Shown here one piece after another: positions 49,303 to 59,675 of a stretch of DNA of 64,000 nt (within the stretch, counting starts at the first letter, position 1; the number at the start of each line of letters is the position of its first letter). Position numbers and translations under genes: made by a program. The DNA lies in contig NZ_BATJ01000003.1 in the NCBI RefSeq assembly GCF_000467125.1, positions 1 to 64,000 on the forward strand, in the 5' to 3' direction. A model generated the notes under the pieces. The model made no database searches and had not been told where the DNA came from. It worked only from the letters and a program-made list of their open reading frames with translations. The stretch is from Vibrio proteolyticus NBRC 13287. Lineage in GTDB: Bacteria; Pseudomonadota; Gammaproteobacteria; Enterobacterales; Vibrionaceae.

Positions 49303-51579
49303 ATGGCAGAGCAATTTGCTAAAGCTTGGGAAGGTTTTGCAGCAGGCGACTGGCAAAACGAAGTAAACGTTCGTGATTTCATTCAGAAGAACTACACTCC
49401 GTACGAAGGCGACGAATCTTTCCTGGTTTCTGAAGGTACTGAAGCAACAAACAAGCTTTGGGCTAAAGTAATGGAAGGCATCAAACAAGAGAACGCAACT
49501 CACGCTCCTGTTGATTTTGATACCTCTGTTATCTCTACCATCACTGCTCACGATGCAGGCTACATCGAAAAAGATCTTGAAACTATCGTAGGTCTACAAA
49601 CTGAAGTGCCTCTAAAACGTGCGATCATCCCTAACGGTGGTATTCGCATGGTTGAAGGTTCATGCAAAGCCTACAATCGTGAACTAGACCCTCAAGTTAA
49701 GAAAATCTTCACCGAATACCGCAAAACTCACAACGCGGGTGTTTTCGATATCTACACTCCTGATATCCTTGCATGTCGTAAGTCTGGTGTACTAACTGGT
49801 CTTCCTGACGCATACGGTCGTGGTCGTATCATCGGTGACTACCGTCGTGTTGCGCTGTACGGTATCGACTTCCTAATGAAGGATAAACTGGCTCAGTTCA
49901 CTTCTCTTCAAGAGAAATTTGAGAGCGGCGAAGACCTACAAATGACCATGCAACTTCGTGAAGAGATTGCTGAGCAACACCGCGCTCTAGGTCAAATCAA
50001 ATCTATGGCTGCGAAATACGGTTTCGATATTTCTCGACCAGCAGAAACAGCACAAGAAGCTATCCAATGGACGTACTTCGGCTACCTGGCCGCTGTTAAG
50101 TCTCAAAATGGCGCAGCCATGTCTTTGGGTCGTACTTCTACATTCCTGGATGTGTACATTCAACGTGATATCGAAGCTGGTAAACTGACTGAAGAACAAG
50201 CTCAGGAAATGATCGACCACTTCGTCATGAAACTACGTATGGTTCGTTTCCTGCGTACGCCTGAATACGATGAGTTGTTCTCGGGTGACCCAATCTGGGC
50301 AACCGAATCTATGGGTGGTATGGGTCTTGACGGCCGTACTCTGGTAACACGCACCAACTTCCGCTTCCTGAACAGCCTGTACACTATGGGTCCAAGCCCA
50401 GAGCCAAACATTACGGTTCTGTGGTCTGAACAACTGCCTGAAGGCTTCAAGAAGTTCTGTGCCAAAGTGTCTATCGATACTTCTTCTATCCAGTACGAAA
50501 ACGACGATCTCATGCGTCCAGACATGAACTCTGACGATTACGCCATCGCGTGTTGTGTATCTCCAATGGTTGTTGGTAAGCAAATGCAGTTCTTCGGGGC
50601 GCGCGCTAACCTGGCAAAAACCATGCTTTACACCATCAACGGCGGTATCGATGAGAAGCTGAAAATCCAAGTTGGTCCTAAGATGGGCAAGATCGAAGGC
50701 GAATACCTGGATTACAACGAGCTGTGGGAAAAAATGGACCACTTCATGGATTGGCTAGCTAAGCAGTACGTGACTGCACTAAACAGCATCCACTTCATGC
50801 ACGACAAGTACAGCTACGAAGCTTCTCTGATGGCGCTGCATGACCGTGACGTGAAACGTACCATGGCTTGTGGTATCGCAGGTCTGTCTGTTGCCGCTGA
50901 CTCTCTGTCTGCCATCAAGTACGCGAAAGTGAAACCTGTACGTGACGAAGATGGTCTGGCAATCGACTTCGAAATTGAAGGCGACTACCCTAAATTCGGT
51001 AACAACGATCCTCGCGTCGATGACATCGCATGTGAACTGGTTTCTGTGTTCATGGGTAAAATCCGTAAGCTTAAGACTTACCGTGATGCGATCCCTACTC
51101 AGTCAATTCTTACTATCACTTCAAACGTAGTTTACGGTAAGAAAACTGGTAACACGCCTGACGGTCGTCGTGCGGGTGCACCATTTGCACCAGGTGCAAA
51201 CCCAATGCACGGTCGCGATGAGAAAGGTGCGGTAGCGTCTCTGACTTCCGTGGCAAAACTGCCGTTTGCGGATGCACAAGATGGTATTTCATACACCTTC
51301 TCTATCGTACCGAATGCGCTGGGTAAAGACGAAGGCTCACAACGTGCTAACCTGGCTGGCCTGATGGACGGTTACTTCCACCATGAAGCCGGTGTAGAAG
51401 GTGGGCAGCACCTGAACGTAAACGTTCTTAACCGCGATACATTGCTGGATGCTGTTAAACACCCAGAGAAATACCCTCAGCTAACTATCCGTGTATCTGG
51501 ATACGCTGTACGTTTCAACTCTCTGACTGCTGAGCAGCAACAAGACGTTATTGCCCGTACTTTCACCGAATCTCTGTAA
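49303..51579 (+). CDS. pflB: Formate C-acetyltransferase (pyruvate formate-lyase)
   Basis: PflB splits pyruvate with CoA into acetyl-CoA and formate under anaerobic conditions using a glycyl radical. The 758-residue protein, near the E. coli length of 760, has the adjacent catalytic cysteines in [14 protein letters not shown] (near residue 415). The glycyl-radical loop is [11 protein letters not shown], with the Gly near residue 730. It begins [20 protein letters not shown]. Codon use is strongly biased, as for a highly expressed gene. PflA, its activator, is encoded about 2.2 kb downstream, past a divergent-orientation chemoreceptor gene. Confidence 0.97.
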   Translation: MAEQFAKAWEGFAAGDWQNEVNVRDFIQKNYTPYEGDESFLVSEGTEATNKLWAKVMEGIKQENATHAPVDFDTSVISTITAHDAGYIEKDLETIVGLQTEVPLKRAIIPNGGIRMVEGSCKAYNRELDPQVKKIFTEYRKTHNAGVFDIYTPDILACRKSGVLTGLPDAYGRGRIIGDYRRVALYGIDFLMKDKLAQFTSLQEKFESGEDLQMTMQLREEIAEQHRALGQIKSMAAKYGFDISRPAETAQEAIQWTYFGYLAAVKSQNGAAMSLGRTSTFLDVYIQRDIEAGKLTEEQAQEMIDHFVMKLRMVRFLRTPEYDELFSGDPIWATESMGGMGLDGRTLVTRTNFRFLNSLYTMGPSPEPNITVLWSEQLPEGFKKFCAKVSIDTSSIQYENDDLMRPDMNSDDYAIACCVSPMVVGKQMQFFGARANLAKTMLYTINGGIDEKLKIQVGPKMGKIEGEYLDYNELWEKMDHFMDWLAKQYVTALNSIHFMHDKYSYEASLMALHDRDVKRTMACGIAGLSVAADSLSAIKYAKVKPVRDEDGLAIDFEIEGDYPKFGNNDPRVDDIACELVSVFMGKIRKLKTYRDAIPTQSILTITSNVVYGKKTGNTPDGRRAGAPFAPGANPMHGRDEKGAVASLTSVAKLPFADAQDGISYTFSIVPNALGKDEGSQRANLAGLMDGYFHHEAGVEGGQHLNVNVLNRDTLLDAVKHPEKYPQLTIRVSGYAVRFNSLTAEQQQDVIARTFTESL

Positions 51580-51595
51580 GATCTAAAGTGCTGTC

Positions 51596-51625
51596 AAGGC
51601 TCGCCAATTGGCGAGCCTTTTTTAT
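51596..51625. terminator. Bidirectional terminator after pflB
   Basis: A perfect 24-bp palindrome (AAGGCTCGCCAATTGGCGAG and its continuation, 51596-51619) followed by a T-run. It separates pflB from the convergent chemoreceptor gene. Confidence 0.9.
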
Positions 51626-51704
51626 TTCTGCGCCTCAGACCAAGTCTCAGTTACTTTCATGCTGAATAACGAAGCCGTTCCGGTACACCTCGTGACAGCC
51701 CGAC

Positions 51705-53585
51705 TCACACCGTAAAACGCTGGCAATCGGAATTCAGGCTGGAGGAGCGTTGATCCACCGCCTGACTGGTATCGCGCAAGTGTTCATTATTGCGCCCCAG
51801 AGCTTCCATAGCAGACGAAATTTGCGTCATGCTGTCAGCCATCGACTGACTGGTGGTCGCCAGCTCTTTGATTGAGGCAAAAATCACGTCTGTCTGATGC
51901 GCGGTTTCTTCCGCCTTGGTGGTGATATGAGATAGCGCACTCATCGCCTGGCTACCACGCTCCCGGCCCTGATTCATCGATGACTCCGACTGGCCGATAT
52001 AATGAATGACCTCCGCACTCTCTTTCTTCAGAGTTTCAATCGTTTCACTGATTTCCGATACCGCATCGACCGTTCTGACCGCCAGGCTGCGTACCTCATC
52101 CGCCACAACCGCAAACCCACGCCCCTGCTCACCGGCGCGCGCCGCCTCGATGGCGGCATTCAGTGCCAACAAGTTCGTCTGCTCAGCGATGTCGTTGATG
52201 ATGTCCATTACGGAATCAATTTTGGTTGAAGCCTCTTCCAATTGCTGAATGTGACCAGCGGCGGAATTTAAAATGACACCGATCTCTTCTATCGAATTAA
52301 TCGCAGCGCCAATCACTGTCGCTCCCTGTTCCGCTGCTTGCGTGGATGACTGGCTGATTTCAGCCACAAACTCTAGCGAATTAGACACTTCCTGAGTCGT
52401 CACACTGACTTCCTCTGTCGCGGAAGCCAGTTGCTGGGTTTGACCAAGCACCTCTGTCTGGCTGGTGGCCAGATTGTCCAGTTCCAGGTTCAGTTTGGCC
52501 GCATCTCCGGACAAGGCTTGACTGCTTTGTTGCACCCCTTGAACCAATTCGCCCAGATTCTGACAGCTCTGATTGATGGCAATCGCCAACTGGTTAAATT
52601 CGTCGTTGCGATTATTGGTTTCTGTCAGACGCTGCGACAGATCCCCCCGAGCAATCGCTTTAATGGCCAGAGTGATGTGACTAAGCGAACGGGTCATCGA
52701 TACGCTGATACTGAGGAACATCGCAAAGATAAGTAAAGCCAGAACTGCACACGCAATCAGCACTGACCATTTCGTTGAGCTGCTGCTGGCCAGCGCCTGA
52801 GTCTGATAATCGTCACTAATGCGACTTAGCTGACTGGTGACCGTTTCAATCACGCCCACAAACGCCTGCTCACTGCGGACCAGTTGAGTTTCAATATCGC
52901 CGAGTTGTTGGGATAACTCACTGACTTGCACGAATGTCGCTTTGAACTGCTCAATCTCTTGTTCATACAACTCCAACATGGCGTAAGTATTGGACATGTT
53001 TTCAAACCCGGCCACAGCTCGATTGAAACGTTTCAGGTTGTCTTCATTCGGCTGCAACAGGTAATTCTGCTGGGCTTTTATCATCGCCTGAAAATCAGAA
53101 TTCAGCGTCACCATTCCGGTTTCCGCTATCTTATTCTCGATTGTAGTTGCAAGTGTCTTCAGCGTGCCAAGCTTGCCATCGTCAACACTAAACCCCAGCT
53201 CGGTTTTCAGGTTAAGCCATGGCAACAATGCCTGCTCGAAGCTACCGGCCGCTCGTTTGACCTGCTCAGCGTTATCAGACAATCCTATCTGGTTGAGAAA
53301 CGCGAGGTTCCCCTCCACTTTTTCGAGCAAAGTGGTCAACGCCTGACGAGTTGACGGCACCTGCTGCGCAGTCAACTGGCTCATTTGTGACGCCAGTGAG
53401 ATAAGCTCGGTTTGGGTTTGATAGATGGAAACCACCCCATGATTAACCTCGGAACTGCTCTGATACTGAGCGTCCAAAGAACCCAGGCGGGTTGAAGTGA
53501 ATACTCCCAGACTGATGAAGCCAAGAGAGAGTATGATCAAAAGCAGCGTAATTTTGTGTTTCTGCGATAGTGCAAGCGCGTCCAT
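51705..53585 (-). CDS. Methyl-accepting chemotaxis protein with a helical periplasmic sensor
   Basis: The 626-residue receptor has TM1 (about 12-31), a periplasmic domain of about 240 residues predicted to be long helices with many Gln/Leu residues (about 35-270), and TM2 (about 273-296). HAMP and the signalling hairpin with tip [20 protein letters not shown] follow. An all-helical sensor of this size fits the helical bimodular (HBM) type; McpS of that type senses TCA intermediates and acetate. Lying between pflB and pflA, it may sense a fermentation product or carboxylate, which is inferred from position only. Confidence 0.93.
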   Translation of the reverse strand: MDALALSQKHKITLLLIILSLGFISLGVFTSTRLGSLDAQYQSSSEVNHGVVSIYQTQTELISLASQMSQLTAQQVPSTRQALTTLLEKVEGNLAFLNQIGLSDNAEQVKRAAGSFEQALLPWLNLKTELGFSVDDGKLGTLKTLATTIENKIAETGMVTLNSDFQAMIKAQQNYLLQPNEDNLKRFNRAVAGFENMSNTYAMLELYEQEIEQFKATFVQVSELSQQLGDIETQLVRSEQAFVGVIETVTSQLSRISDDYQTQALASSSSTKWSVLIACAVLALLIFAMFLSISVSMTRSLSHITLAIKAIARGDLSQRLTETNNRNDEFNQLAIAINQSCQNLGELVQGVQQSSQALSGDAAKLNLELDNLATSQTEVLGQTQQLASATEEVSVTTQEVSNSLEFVAEISQSSTQAAEQGATVIGAAINSIEEIGVILNSAAGHIQQLEEASTKIDSVMDIINDIAEQTNLLALNAAIEAARAGEQGRGFAVVADEVRSLAVRTVDAVSEISETIETLKKESAEVIHYIGQSESSMNQGRERGSQAMSALSHITTKAEETAHQTDVIFASIKELATTSQSMADSMTQISSAMEALGRNNEHLRDTSQAVDQRSSSLNSDCQRFTV

Positions 53586-53814
53586 GCAACATCCTTATCA
53601 TCGTTTATGATGAACCACTGATTGGAGCCAAATATCTACATTCTCAACTGATTAGTATTTATTCTTTTTATAACAACTTTATAACATAAACTGTATCGGA
53701 CGAAACGTATTTTTCTTTATTTACAAAATGGCGGAAATGAGATCTCGCTAACCCTATTTAATCCCTACTTTTTGTAATAAAATAACAGCTTGAATCCTTA
53801 CGAGAGATGAGCAC

Positions 53815-54555
53815 ATGTCAACAACGGGTCGTATTCACTCATTCGAATCTTGCGGTACAGTCGACGGACCTGGTATTCGGTTTATTGTTTTCATGCAGGG
53901 TTGCCTGATGCGCTGTATGTACTGCCATAACCGGGATACATGGGACACGCATGGTGGCAAGGAAGTGAGCGTCGACGAGATCATGCAGGAAGCTCGCTCG
54001 TACCGGCATTTTATGAAAGCCTCCGGTGGAGGCATCACCTGTTCCGGTGGCGAAGCCATGCTACAACCAGAATTCGTCCGCGATCTGTTTCAGGCAGCCC
54101 AGGCTGAAGGTATCCACACTTGTCTGGACACTAACGGCTACGTTCGCAAACATACGCAGGTGATTGACGACGTGCTGGACGCAACCGATCTGGTGATGCT
54201 AGACATCAAGCATATGAAAGATGAAATTCATCATGATTTTATCGGTGTTTCGAACAAGCGTACGTTGGATTTTGCCCGCTACCTACATAAAATCGGACAG
54301 AAAACCTGGATTCGCTATGTGGTGGTGCCGGGTTACACCGATGATGATGAAGCTGCCCATATGCTGGGTGAGTTCATTAAAGACATGGACAATATTGAGA
54401 AAGTCGAGTTGTTGCCTTACCACAAACTTGGGGCACACAAATGGGAGGCGTTAGGCCTAGATTATCCATTAGAAGGCGTGCAGCCACCGACGAAAGAAAC
54501 CATGGATAAAGTCGTATCAATTCTTGAGCAATATCACTCTAACGTAAAATACTGA
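53815..54555 (+). CDS. pflA: Pyruvate formate-lyase activating enzyme
   Basis: PflA is the radical SAM enzyme that abstracts hydrogen from the PflB glycine. The 246-residue protein, equal to the E. coli length, has the [4Fe-4S] motif [15 protein letters not shown] (CxxxCxxC) near residue 31. The SAM-binding [18 protein letters not shown] is near residue 78, and [17 protein letters not shown] follows. It begins [20 protein letters not shown]. Its terminator lies 23 bases past the stop codon. Confidence 0.97.
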   Translation: MSTTGRIHSFESCGTVDGPGIRFIVFMQGCLMRCMYCHNRDTWDTHGGKEVSVDEIMQEARSYRHFMKASGGGITCSGGEAMLQPEFVRDLFQAAQAEGIHTCLDTNGYVRKHTQVIDDVLDATDLVMLDIKHMKDEIHHDFIGVSNKRTLDFARYLHKIGQKTWIRYVVVPGYTDDDEAAHMLGEFIKDMDNIEKVELLPYHKLGAHKWEALGLDYPLEGVQPPTKETMDKVVSILEQYHSNVKY

Positions 54556-54578
54556 TACCAACTGTCCCCGGTTTCGTA

Positions 54579-54611
54579 AAAAATACCAGCTCATCGCTGG
54601 TATTTTTGTAA
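54579..54611 (+). terminator. pflA terminator
   Basis: AAAAATACCAGC and GCTGGTATTTTT form a 12-bp stem with loop TCATC and a T-run on the plus strand, between pflA and the next gene. Confidence 0.9.
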
Positions 54612-54622
54612 AGGAGTCAGGG

Positions 54623-55291
54623 TTGTTTCTCGAAGAACTGTTTGCTTTGGTGGTGGTATGCCTGGCGGTGGCCGTCGCTCTCGGTGATTTTCGTGCAGCG
54701 TTTCTGCCCAAGTTCACGACCGAAAAAAGCTTTCAGCACCTGACATACGCGGTGATTTTTGCCCTTTTTCTACTTTGGTCTGCTCAGGCAGGCATTAAAG
54801 AAGGCCTTACGATTCACTTTGTTGCCCTAACAACCCTGAGCTTGATGTACGGCTGGCGTATTGCATTTTTGCTCACCATTCCAGTTGCTTTTGCGCTCGC
54901 GTTAACCGGAAAACTGACACTGGTCGATATTCCGGAATACCTGATGTTGTCGAGCCTGATTCCTATTTTGATCAGTTATGGCGTCTTTCTTCTGAGCTAT
55001 CGCTGCCTGCCGCGCAACATCTTCGTGTTTATCTTTGTTGCCGGATTTTTTAACGGCGGACTGACCGGCAGCCTGCATCTGACGATTAACACCGCCTATC
55101 AAATGATCCTGGGCAATTACGACTGGCAGACGGTGCGGGATAACTACCTTATTCTGGTCCCCTTACTTGCCTTTCCGGAAGGGTTATTGAACGGCATGTC
55201 ACTGGCAATACTGTCCGTTTTCAAACCAGAGTGGCTGCGCACGTTCTCCGACCGTGATTACATTTATAACCACCATCATCGTAATAAATAA
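54623..55291 (+). CDS. COG3235-type membrane protein, ECF/CbiM-like
   Basis: The 222-residue protein has about six hydrophobic segments and a CbiM-like pattern: NGGLTGSLHLTINTAYQMIL and LLAFPEGLLNGMSLAIL near residues 145 and 190, which recall energy-coupling-factor permeases. COG3235 proteins are described as predicted membrane proteins of unknown substrate. The ORF begins with TTG, and AGGAG seven bases upstream supports this rare start. A His-rich C-terminus (NHHHRNK) could bind a metal. Cobalt, nickel or a vitamin are possible; none is proven. Confidence 0.78.
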   Translation: MFLEELFALVVVCLAVAVALGDFRAAFLPKFTTEKSFQHLTYAVIFALFLLWSAQAGIKEGLTIHFVALTTLSLMYGWRIAFLLTIPVAFALALTGKLTLVDIPEYLMLSSLIPILISYGVFLLSYRCLPRNIFVFIFVAGFFNGGLTGSLHLTINTAYQMILGNYDWQTVRDNYLILVPLLAFPEGLLNGMSLAILSVFKPEWLRTFSDRDYIYNHHHRNK

Positions 55292-55417
55292 ATCGCGTTT
55301 TGGTGGCGATTTATTACACTTTTCATATTAAATCCGTGTTGAGATCATATTTCAGCGCAGAGACTTGCTGGTAATCTGGCTACAGCAAATAATCATAGTT
55401 TCTTAGTGAGGGCCCCC

Positions 55418-55918
55418 ATGGAAATGACCAACGCTCAACGCCTGATTTTGTCTAACCAGTATTATCTGATGTCTCAGATGGATCCGGACAACGCGACCAA
55501 GTATCGACGAATGCAAACCATCGTTGAACGCGGGTATGAACTGCAAATGCGCGAGCTGAATAAAGATTTCGGTTGCCTACCGGAAGAAAAGTGTCGCGAA
55601 ATCATCGACATGATGGAAATGTATCATGCGATGCAGGAGTCATTTAACATGCTCGATGCAACACAGCAAAAAGACGTCGACGCGCGCCGATTGCAGTTTC
55701 TTGGCTTTGACATTGCAACAGAATCCCAATTGGTTCACTACGTGCGTTTTTTGGTTGAGTCAGAGGGCCTCTATCCTCAGTTTGATAAAGGCGATCACCA
55801 TTTCAATAGTCAAACCCCGATGTTCGACAAATATCGTCGTATGTTGACCACCTGGCGTCACTGCCCACGTCAATATCATTTGTCTACCACCGAATTAAAG
55901 CAGATCTTTAACGCTTAA
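55418..55918 (+). CDS. yfbU: YfbU family protein
   Basis: The 166-residue protein begins [20 protein letters not shown] and has [20 protein letters not shown] and [20 protein letters not shown], the YfbU pattern (E. coli about 164 residues). YfbU is a cytoplasmic helical protein of unknown function. A GTG at 55406 is in frame, but GAGG eight bases before the ATG at 55418 and the family start favour the shorter form. Terminator follows. Confidence 0.93.
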   Translation: MEMTNAQRLILSNQYYLMSQMDPDNATKYRRMQTIVERGYELQMRELNKDFGCLPEEKCREIIDMMEMYHAMQESFNMLDATQQKDVDARRLQFLGFDIATESQLVHYVRFLVESEGLYPQFDKGDHHFNSQTPMFDKYRRMLTTWRHCPRQYHLSTTELKQIFNA

Positions 55919-55940
55919 GCTCCATTTTACGCCTCTGAGT

Positions 55941-55970
55941 CAAAAAGGCGGCGACCGTCGCCTTTTTCCT
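55941..55970 (+). terminator. yfbU terminator
   Basis: AAAAAGGCG and CGCCTTTTT form a 9-bp stem with an 8-base loop just past the yfbU stop codon. Confidence 0.85.
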
Positions 55971-56363
55971 GTCCCACCCACCTAATTATCTGGCTGATAA
56001 ACAAAAATACGTTATTCACCCTATTAGAACGTCCGCACTCCTCGCTTCTGATCATTTTGCCTTTTCATTGCGTAATCACTCGTAAGGTCACCCGAATACT
56101 TGGTTGTATTCAGATCAGTGATAGTGAATCCAGCCGTTTACACCTGCACTAACTGAGCAGACCAGTCGTTTATCTGCCGTCAAGATACTGAAAATATTCA
56201 GCTCAAATATGAACGGAGCGACTGCACAAATTTACGCAACCGATCGTAAATAAACACATATTTTTTAAGCAAAATTACAAATACCAACTAGTCTTAGAAG
56301 TAAAGGATTTGTAGTCCATTGCGAGTTGTTTGTCACTGTGACAGGTTCAGAGGGGAATTGATT
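55971..56363 (+). other. Leader/intergenic region upstream of prkA
   Basis: About 390 bases with no convincing gene. It should hold the promoter of the prkA-yeaH-spoVR run. No TGGCAC-N5-TTGC sigma-54 element, as in E. coli yeaG, was found; a stationary-phase promoter is possible but not identifiable by eye. Confidence 0.5.
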
Positions 56364-58298
56364 ATGAGTATTTTCGACCACTATCAAGCACGCTACGAAG
56401 CTGCCAAGGATGAAGAGTTATCCATACAAGACTTCCTGGCGCTGTGTAAAGAGGACAAAAGTGCCTACGCGAACGCCGCTGAGCGCCTTCTAATGGCTAT
56501 CGGTGAGCCCGAGCTCGTCGATACCTCACACGATCCCCGCCTCAGCCGGCTGTTTTCGAACCGGGTCATCTCCCGCTACAAAACTTTTCAGGACTTTTAT
56601 GGCATGGAGGACTCAATTGAACAAATTGTGTCGTACCTAAAACACGCTGCACAAGGTCTCGAAGAACGCAAGCAAATCCTGTACTTACTTGGTCCTGTCG
56701 GGGGCGGTAAATCATCACTGGCCGAGAAGTTGAAAGCGTTAATGCAGCAACTTCCTATTTATGTGCTATCCGCGAACGGCCAGCGCAGCCCGGTTAACGA
56801 CCACCCATTTTGTCTGTTTGACGTCAATGAGGACGGTGAGCTGCTCAAGCAAGAATACGGTATCGAGCAACGCTATCTTCGCTCGATCATGTCTCCTTGG
56901 GCGGCCAAACGCCTGCATGAGTTTGGTGGCGACATCTCTAAGTTCAAAGTGGTGAAAGTTCGTCCATCGATTCTGGATCAGGTCGCCATAGCTAAAACGG
57001 AGCCTGGTGATGAGAACAACCAGGACATTTCATCTTTGGTGGGTAAAGTCGATATTCGTCAACTGGAACACTATTCACAAGACGATCCCGACGCGTACAG
57101 TTACTCCGGTGCCCTGTGTAAAGCCAACCAAGGGTTAATGGAATTTGTCGAAATGTTCAAAGCACCGATCAAAGTTCTGCACCCATTGCTAACCGCCACA
57201 CAGGAAGGCAACTACAACGGGACCGAAGGACTTTCGGCGCTGCCGTTTGACGGTATGATTCTCGCGCACTCCAACGAATCAGAGTGGCAGACGTTCCGCA
57301 ACAACAAAAACAACGAGGCCTTCTTGGATCGGGTGTACATTGTTAAAGTGCCCTACTGCTTACGTGTGTCCGAAGAAGTCAAAATCTACCAGAAGCTGCT
57401 GGATCATTCCGAACTGGCTCAAGCGCCCTGCTCGCCAAGCACGCTTGGCTTGCTGGCACAATTTAGTATTCTGTCACGCCTGAAAGATCCAGAAAACTCA
57501 TCCATCTATTCGAAAATGAGGGTGTATGACGGCGAAACGCTGAAAGATACCGATCCCAAAGCGAAAAGCTACCAAGAATACCGTGACTACGCTGGTGTGG
57601 ATGAGGGCATGAGTGGCCTGTCGACCCGTTTCGCGTTCAAAATTCTTTCTCGTGTGTTCAACTTCGACCAAACGGAAGTGGCGGCTAACCCAGTCCACCT
57701 GTTTTACGTCATTGAGCAGCAGATAGAGCGAGAGCAATTCCCACAGGAAACCGCTGAGCGCTACCTGGAATTCCTGAAAGGGTATCTGGTACCACGCTAC
57801 ATTGAGTTTATCGGCAAAGAGATTCAGACCGCGTATCTTGAGTCCTACTCCGAATACGGTCAGAACATCTTTGACCGCTACGTTACCTATGCAGACTTCT
57901 GGATCCAGGATCAGGAATACCGAGATCCAGAAACCGGACAGTTGTTTGACCGTGCCTCACTCAACAGTGAACTGGAAAAAATCGAGAAAACAGCTGGTAT
58001 CAGCAACCCTAAAGATTTCCGTAACGAGATCGTTAACTTCGTATTGCGTGCCCGCGCCAACAACAATGGGCAAAATCCGGTGTGGACCAGTTACGAAAAA
58101 CTGCGCACGGTTATCGAGAAAAAAATGTTCTCCAACACGGAAGAATTGCTGCCTGTTATCTCCTTCAATGCCAAAACCTCTTCGGAAGATCAGAAGAAAC
58201 ACGACGATTTCGTTAATCGTATGATGGAGAAAGGCTACACCGAGAAACAGGTCAGGTTGTTGTCTGAGTGGTATTTGCGCGTACGTAAATCCTCTTAA
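56364..58298 (+). CDS. prkA: PrkA/YeaG serine protein kinase-like AAA+ protein
   Basis: The 644-residue protein, equal to E. coli YeaG, begins MSIFDHYQARYEAAKDEELS. It has an N-terminal AAA+ domain with Walker A LLGPVGGGKSSLAEKLKAL near residue 115, and a C-terminal PrkA kinase-like part (KVPYCLRVSEEVKIYQKLL onward). It is implicated in starvation, nitrogen and stationary-phase responses; the kinase activity of this family is debated. The longer frame to 56319 was rejected in favour of the ATG with AGGGG just upstream. It is the first gene of a prkA-yeaH-spoVR run. Confidence 0.95.
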   Translation: MSIFDHYQARYEAAKDEELSIQDFLALCKEDKSAYANAAERLLMAIGEPELVDTSHDPRLSRLFSNRVISRYKTFQDFYGMEDSIEQIVSYLKHAAQGLEERKQILYLLGPVGGGKSSLAEKLKALMQQLPIYVLSANGQRSPVNDHPFCLFDVNEDGELLKQEYGIEQRYLRSIMSPWAAKRLHEFGGDISKFKVVKVRPSILDQVAIAKTEPGDENNQDISSLVGKVDIRQLEHYSQDDPDAYSYSGALCKANQGLMEFVEMFKAPIKVLHPLLTATQEGNYNGTEGLSALPFDGMILAHSNESEWQTFRNNKNNEAFLDRVYIVKVPYCLRVSEEVKIYQKLLDHSELAQAPCSPSTLGLLAQFSILSRLKDPENSSIYSKMRVYDGETLKDTDPKAKSYQEYRDYAGVDEGMSGLSTRFAFKILSRVFNFDQTEVAANPVHLFYVIEQQIEREQFPQETAERYLEFLKGYLVPRYIEFIGKEIQTAYLESYSEYGQNIFDRYVTYADFWIQDQEYRDPETGQLFDRASLNSELEKIEKTAGISNPKDFRNEIVNFVLRARANNNGQNPVWTSYEKLRTVIEKKMFSNTEELLPVISFNAKTSSEDQKKHDDFVNRMMEKGYTEKQVRLLSEWYLRVRKSS

Positions 58299-58326
58299 CA
58301 GCACCTACAACGCGGAGACATGGTCA

Positions 58327-58352
58327 GTGTGAGTGCTCGTGGGCACTCGCAC
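58327..58352 (+). repeat. Intercistronic hairpin between prkA and yeaH
   Basis: GTGTGAGTGC (58327-58336) and GCACTCGCAC (58343-58352) pair over 10 bases with one U-G pair. The 95-base prkA-yeaH gap contains no U-run, so this is likely an RNA stability element and not a terminator. Confidence 0.5.
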
Positions 58353-58393
58353 CCGCCTCTTTCTAGGTGTATACGGACATTAAGGGGTCACTT

Positions 58394-59665
58394 ATGGCGC
58401 AATTCATTGATAGACGTCTGAATGGCAAAAATAAAAGTGCAGTGAACCGGCAACGCTTCCTGCGCCGTCATAAAGACCAGATAAAAGAATCAGTTGCAGA
58501 CGCAGTCAATCGTCGTTCGATTACGAACACCGAGACCGGCGAAGATGTGTCTATTCCACACCGGGACATCAAAGAACCGACCTTTCACCAGGGCCGCGGC
58601 GGCATGCGTGAGCGTGTTCATCCCGGTAACGACCAGTTCATCACTGGCGACAAAATTGAACGCCCCAAAGGAGGCGGCCAAGGCGGTGGAGCTGGAGAAG
58701 GCGACGCCAGCCCGGACGGCGAAGGTCAGGACGAATTTGTATTCCAGATTTCAAAAGACGAATACCTCGACATACTCTTCGAGGATTTAGAGCTGCCTAA
58801 TCTGGAAAAAAACCAAATTAATAAAATCACAGAATGGAAAACCCATCGCTCGGGTTACCAAACCGCAGGCATGCCCTCAAACATTGCTATCGTGCGTTCG
58901 CTGCAGCAATCTCTTGCGCGCCGCACGGCTATGACTGCCAGCAAAAAACGTCTGCTCCAGGAGTTAGAGGAAGAACTGGAGCGAATTGAAAATCAAGAAC
59001 CAGCTCAGGTTCTGGAAGAACGACGCCTGAGAAAAGAGATTCAAGAGCTACGCCAAAAAATCGAAAGCGTACCATTTATCGATACTTTCGACCTGCGCTT
59101 CAAGAATTACGAAAAACGCCCGGTTCCGTCCAGCCAGGCAGTGATGTTTTGTCTGATGGATGTGTCTGGCTCAATGGATCAGGCAACCAAAGACATCGCC
59201 AAACGTTTTTATGTTCTGCTGTATTTGTTCCTAACCCGGACCTACGAAAACGTCGATGTTGTGTTCATTCGTCACCATACACAAGCCAAAGAAGTCGATG
59301 AACATGAATTCTTCTACTCTCAGGAAACCGGGGGCACCATCGTTTCAAGCGCTCTGAAACTGATGAAGGAGATCATTGCGGAACGTTACCCGGTTGGCGA
59401 GTGGAACATCTATGCCGCCCAGGCATCCGACGGCGACAACTGGGCAGACGACTCACCACGCTGTAAAGAATTGTTGGTAAATAACTTGCTGCCTAACTGT
59501 CAGTACTACTCGTATATTGAAATTACCCGCCGATCCCATCAGACGCTGTGGCATGAATACGAGAAAATAGAAAACCAGTTCGACAACTTTGCAATGAAAA
59601 ACATCCGCACTGTTGACGACATCTTCCCTGTGTTCAGGGAGCTATTCAGGAAAGAAACCGCTTAG
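58394..59665 (+). CDS. yeaH: YeaH/YhbH family protein with a von Willebrand A domain (DUF444)
   Basis: The 423-residue protein starts [20 protein letters not shown], has a glycine-rich linker ([20 protein letters not shown]), and carries a vWA domain with the MIDAS motif [20 protein letters not shown] near residue 255. The start at 58394 is chosen for the AAGGGG just upstream. DUF444 proteins act with PrkA-like ATPases, as MoxR and CoxE pairs do; the exact role is unknown. The reading frame runs into spoVR with only ten bases between them. Confidence 0.95.
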   Translation: MAQFIDRRLNGKNKSAVNRQRFLRRHKDQIKESVADAVNRRSITNTETGEDVSIPHRDIKEPTFHQGRGGMRERVHPGNDQFITGDKIERPKGGGQGGGAGEGDASPDGEGQDEFVFQISKDEYLDILFEDLELPNLEKNQINKITEWKTHRSGYQTAGMPSNIAIVRSLQQSLARRTAMTASKKRLLQELEEELERIENQEPAQVLEERRLRKEIQELRQKIESVPFIDTFDLRFKNYEKRPVPSSQAVMFCLMDVSGSMDQATKDIAKRFYVLLYLFLTRTYENVDVVFIRHHTQAKEVDEHEFFYSQETGGTIVSSALKLMKEIIAERYPVGEWNIYAAQASDGDNWADDSPRCKELLVNNLLPNCQYYSYIEITRRSHQTLWHEYEKIENQFDNFAMKNIRTVDDIFPVFRELFRKETA

Positions 59666-59675
59666 GGAGGCCGTT

